Assembly (NCBI GenBank): GCA_016880225.1
Contig: JAEHDT010000292.1
Coordinates: 1 to 17,102, forward strand
DNA length: 17,102 nt
Direction of reading: 5' to 3'
Source: Gemmatimonadota bacterium
Lineage (GTDB): Bacteria > Gemmatimonadota > Gemmatimonadetes > Gemmatimonadales > GWC2-71-9
Each line of letters opens with the position of its first letter. The stretch's first letter is position 1. The position numbers and the translations under genes are program-made. Of the stretch, positions 14,630 to 17,102 are shown piece by piece. The notes under the pieces were generated by a model. That model saw only the letters and a program-made list of their open reading frames with translations, was not told the DNA's origin and made no database searches.

Positions 14630-15094
14630 ATGAAACGAACGTTCGGCTCGCTTGCGCCGGCGCTGATCGCGCTCGGGGCGCTGACCGCTCCGGTCGCGGC
14701 GCAGCGGTCGCACATCGGCGTGCATGTGGGCTACGACTTCGACCGCGACAACACGGTACTTGGCGGGCAGCTCTCGCTGCCGGTCAATCGCTTCGTTGAG
14801 CTGTACCCGTCTGTCGACGCGTACCTCGTCGACGTGGGGTCTCTCGTCGGGTTCAACGGCGACCTCAAGCTCCGGCTCAACCCCGGAGCTCCCTTGCAGC
14901 TATACGTGGGCGGTGGAGTCAACGTGCTCCGCGCCAACGCCGGCGGCGTCGGAGCGACCGACACGGGTTGGGATCTTCTCGGTGGGCTCGAGTCGCGTCT
15001 CGGATCCACACATCCGTACGTGGAAGCCCGGACGCTGCACCACGACCGGTCCACGTTGCAGCTCGCCGCCGGACTCAACATCACGCTGTTCTGA
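14630..15094 (+). CDS. Small exported outer-membrane beta-barrel-like protein
   Basis: A 154-residue protein with a signal peptide (1-24, ending PVAA before QR). The mature part alternates polar and hydrophobic residues in short strands (HIGVHVGYDF, GGQLSLPV, LKLRLNP, LQLYVGGGVNVL, PYVEARTL, LQLAAGLNITLF) and ends in a C-terminal Phe, the usual signature of outer-membrane barrels. The fold resembles the eight-stranded OmpA/porin-like superfamily. No catalytic motif is visible. The ATG at 14630 has AGGAGG four bases upstream. It is convergent with the dehydrogenase gene. A structural or small-solute role is a guess. Confidence 0.78.
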   Translation: MKRTFGSLAPALIALGALTAPVAAQRSHIGVHVGYDFDRDNTVLGGQLSLPVNRFVELYPSVDAYLVDVGSLVGFNGDLKLRLNPGAPLQLYVGGGVNVLRANAGGVGATDTGWDLLGGLESRLGSTHPYVEARTLHHDRSTLQLAAGLNITLF

Positions 15095-15102
15095 CTGGCT
15101 CC

Positions 15103-15120
15103 GACCCCGACTCGGGCGTC
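15103..15120. terminator. Weak hairpin between convergent genes
   Basis: GACCCC (15103-15108) can pair with GGG(C)GTC (15114-15120) with one bulged C and a 5-nt loop. It lies between the stops of the barrel gene and the dehydrogenase gene and touches the latter. No T tract follows, so this is a tentative terminator. Confidence 0.25.
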
Positions 15121-16075
15121 AGGCTTCCATCTGAACCAGCACCTTCAGTACCCCCGGCCGGACCGCGTGGTCGAACGCGGCGATCACCTGGGCGAGGGGG
15201 TAGCGGGCGTGGATCAACGGCTCAACGGCGACGCGGGCCTCCGCGAGCAGCCGCAGCGCCGGCGCGAACGGTCCGCAGCGCGACCCTACGAGCGTCAGCT
15301 CGTTCACCACGAGGGCCGATGCGTCGAGTGTGAGCGCGCCCGCGTAGGTGCTCTTCAACACGAGCGTGCCGCGCGGCCGCACGGCGCGTTGCGCCACCGC
15401 GAAGCCCTCCGGATTCCCCGTGCACTCGACGGCGACGTCGAACGCCGCGCGCCCGACGCCGTCGGGTGGTCCCGTCGCGATGCCGCGGGCGGCGAGCAGC
15501 GCGAGTTTCTCATCGTGCCGTCCCACGGCGGTCAGTGTGCAACCGGTGAGGGCGAGCGTCTGGGCCACGAGCTGACCGAGCTTGCCGTCGCCGACCACGA
15601 GCACGCGCTGCCCCGCGCCGATCGCGACCTGCTCCTGGATCTCGAGGGCGGCGGCGAGGGGCTCGGTGAAGACGGCGGCGTCGGTCGCGACGTTCTCGGG
15701 AACCGGGTGTAGGTTCTCGATCGGGAGGGTGAGGTAATCGGCGAAGGCGCCGTGCCGGTTCACGATGCCGAGGACGGTGCGGCGCTCGCAGTGGGTGCGA
15801 CGCCCCCCGGTGCAGGCGGGGCACGTGCCGCACACGGCGTTGATCTCCCCCACCGTTCGTCTGCCGACGAGCGCGGCAGGTCCCCGTTCCACCACGCCCA
15901 CGAACTCGTGGCCCGGGACGCCGGTGAACGGGTAGTAGCCCCGGGTGAGCTCGATGTCGGTGTTGCAGATCCCGGCGCGGATCACCCGCACCAGGGCCTC
16001 ACCGGCCGGGGGACTGGGGATCGGAACGTCGTCCCGCAGCCGCAGGCGGTGGTTCTCCAGCCACAAGGCGTGCAC
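15119..16075 (-). CDS. Zinc-dependent medium-chain alcohol dehydrogenase
   Basis: A 318-residue cytoplasmic oxidoreductase of the MDR superfamily that interconverts an alcohol and an aldehyde or ketone. Catalytic zinc ligands are C37 (GICNTD), H56 and E57 (GHE), and E138 (TEPLAAALE). A structural zinc site is complete with C82, C85, C88 and C96. The Rossmann fold has GDGKLG at 162-167. The end of the second strand reads AVGRHDEK with no acidic residue at the usual NAD-selecting place, which favours NADP(H); this is inference. It is shorter than typical members (about 340-350), with gaps mainly near residues 65-70 and 200-212. The start is a GTG at 16075 without a ribosome site but with TATTAA 5 nt upstream. 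It is divergent from the hydrolase gene. Substrate unknown. Confidence 0.9.
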   Translation of the reverse strand: MHALWLENHRLRLRDDVPIPSPPAGEALVRVIRAGICNTDIELTRGYYPFTGVPGHEFVGVVERGPAALVGRRTVGEINAVCGTCPACTGGRRTHCERRTVLGIVNRHGAFADYLTLPIENLHPVPENVATDAAVFTEPLAAALEIQEQVAIGAGQRVLVVGDGKLGQLVAQTLALTGCTLTAVGRHDEKLALLAARGIATGPPDGVGRAAFDVAVECTGNPEGFAVAQRAVRPRGTLVLKSTYAGALTLDASALVVNELTLVGSRCGPFAPALRLLAEARVAVEPLIHARYPLAQVIAAFDHAVRPGVLKVLVQMEA

Positions 16076-16165
16076 GGTGCTTAATATGGAGGGTCACGTG
16101 CGTCGTGACGCGGAGACGCCGCGGCGGGTCTAGCAGCAGCCCGCGCCGCATCCCGCGGTCGCGCC
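16076..16165. promoter_or_regulatory. Divergent dehydrogenase / hydrolase control region
   Basis: These 90 bp separate divergent starts. On the minus strand TATTAA (16086-16081) would serve as a -10 for the dehydrogenase gene. A 6-bp inverted repeat, GTCACG (16093-16098) and CGTGAC (16104-16109), sits at the position of the -35 of that promoter, a plausible regulator site. No clear promoter for the plus-strand gene is seen. Confidence 0.4.
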
Positions 16166-17095
16166 GTGCCCCTCCCGAGGAGACTCCGGTCGGTGTGGTG
16201 GTTCATCCCGCTGCTCGTCGCAGACACGGCCGCCGGGCCGCACGTCTTCAAGGTCGCGGTGGCGCCCGCCGAGTCGCTCGCGGTGGAGTCGGCCGGACGG
16301 GGCGAGCCGGTGGTGCTGGTCCCAGGCCTTTTCGGCTCCGTGTACGGTTTTCGCAAGCTCGTCCCGATGCTCACGGCGGCGGGCTACCGCACGATCGTCA
16401 TCGAGCCGCTCGGCATCGGCTCCTCCGACCGGCCCGAGAAGGCGAACTACTCGCTCACGGCGCAGGCCGGCCGCATCGCCGCCGTACTCGACTCGCTGCA
16501 CGTCCGCGATGCGCTGCTGATCGCGCACTCGATCGGCGGCTCCGAAGCGTTCCGGCTCGCCTACCGGCGCCCGGATCTGGTGAGCGGACTGGTGTCGATC
16601 GAGGGCGGGCCCACGGAGACGGCGGTGACGCCCGCGTTCCGCCGGGCTCTGCGGTTCGCGCCGTGGATCAAGCTGTTCGGCGGGATCAAGCTGATCCGGC
16701 GCAAGATCCACGGCCTGCTCATCGACTCCTCAGGCGATTCGAGCTGGGTCACCGACGCCGTCGTCGCCGGTTACACGGCGGGGGCGGCGCATAACCTCGA
16801 TGCCACTCTCAAGGCGTACCTCGCCATGGCGAACTCCCGCGAGCCCGACAAGCTCGCGCCCCACCTGACTGCGGTACGCTGTCCGGTGCGGCTGATCGTC
16901 GGGGGGGCCCGCCACGACGGGGACGTCGGCGCGGCGGAGGTTGCGCTGCTGGGACGCGCCCTGCCCGTGTTCGCGCTCGACTCGGTACCGGGGGCCGGGC
17001 ACTTCATCTATGAGGAGCAGCCCGAGGCGGTCCTCGCCGCGGTGGCGCGAGTCGAGGCCAGCGTGACTGCGAGGCACGCCGCCGGGTCACAATGA
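16166..17095 (+). CDS. Alpha/beta hydrolase, probably exported
   Basis: A 309-residue alpha/beta-hydrolase-fold enzyme. The oxyanion segment VVLVPGLFGS lies at 49-58, the nucleophile elbow AHSIGG at 120-125 with S122 as catalytic serine, and the catalytic histidine in GAGHFIYEEQPE is H279. The acid is probably in the GGARHDGD segment (247-253). A basic N-terminus (RRLR at 5-8) and the hydrophobic stretch at 10-24 suggest a signal peptide, so I keep the GTG at 16166. A GTG at 16193 has a better ribosome site (AGGAG at 16178-16182) but would remove the basic residues. The substrate (an ester, amide or epoxide) cannot be told from sequence. Its stop overlaps a possible following ATG. Confidence 0.88.
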   Translation: MPLPRRLRSVWWFIPLLVADTAAGPHVFKVAVAPAESLAVESAGRGEPVVLVPGLFGSVYGFRKLVPMLTAAGYRTIVIEPLGIGSSDRPEKANYSLTAQAGRIAAVLDSLHVRDALLIAHSIGGSEAFRLAYRRPDLVSGLVSIEGGPTETAVTPAFRRALRFAPWIKLFGGIKLIRRKIHGLLIDSSGDSSWVTDAVVAGYTAGAAHNLDATLKAYLAMANSREPDKLAPHLTAVRCPVRLIVGGARHDGDVGAAEVALLGRALPVFALDSVPGAGHFIYEEQPEAVLAAVARVEASVTARHAAGSQ

Positions 17096-17102
17096 CGGAA
17101 TC
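17092..17102 (+). CDS. Possible start of a next gene (truncated by window end)
   Basis: The hydrolase gene ends in ATGA, and the ATG at 17092 opens a frame (M-T-E) that runs off the window. The same 4-bp overlap style is used three times elsewhere here. Three codons are too few to call a product. Confidence 0.25.

Overview
The window is high-GC bacterial DNA, densely coded, with frequent GTG starts and short overlaps between genes. No marker here fixes the taxon. The set of families fits an uncultured member of Gemmatimonadota or a related soil lineage: a DUF5916 barrel, secreted HEAT-repeat proteins with KAIFWLGQ-type repeats behind an ECF sigma factor, and lipoproteins with tandem PEGA-like repeats. 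This assignment is inference from gene content and composition.

Left part (37-8634, all minus strand, so read from right to left). First come a SatD-family protein and its membrane partner, overlapping by 4 bp. Next is an ECF sigma factor, then a single-pass membrane protein that is probably its anti-sigma partner, then two exported HEAT-repeat proteins. These four cistrons overlap by 4, 1 and 4 bp and are almost certainly one operon. A large DUF5916 outer-membrane barrel protein, a YdcF-like DUF218 protein and a Nudix hydrolase of the ADP-ribose pyrophosphatase type follow on the same strand.

Middle (8635-12462). Uracil phosphoribosyltransferase (upp, minus) is divergent from an exported multicopper oxidase (plus) whose copper motifs are in an unusual order. 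A tRNA-Phe(GAA) gene and a secreted M15-type metallopeptidase follow on the plus strand. Between upp and satD is an AT-rich control region with three copies of a 15-bp palindrome, centred exactly 28 bp apart. This is the clearest regulatory signal in the window.

Right part (12482-17102). A lipoprotein with five tandem repeats of about 88 residues (minus) is convergent with the peptidase and divergent from a small outer-membrane barrel-like protein (plus). A zinc-dependent alcohol dehydrogenase (minus) is divergent from an exported alpha/beta hydrolase (plus). A possible next gene starts in the last 11 bases.

No insertion sequence, prophage, CRISPR array or classical defence cassette was seen. 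The most interesting items are the SatD control region, the sigma/HEAT envelope operon with its strict every-second-repeat tryptophan pattern, the permuted multicopper oxidase, the 264-bp repeat lipoprotein, and the EF-hand loop inside the M15 peptidase.
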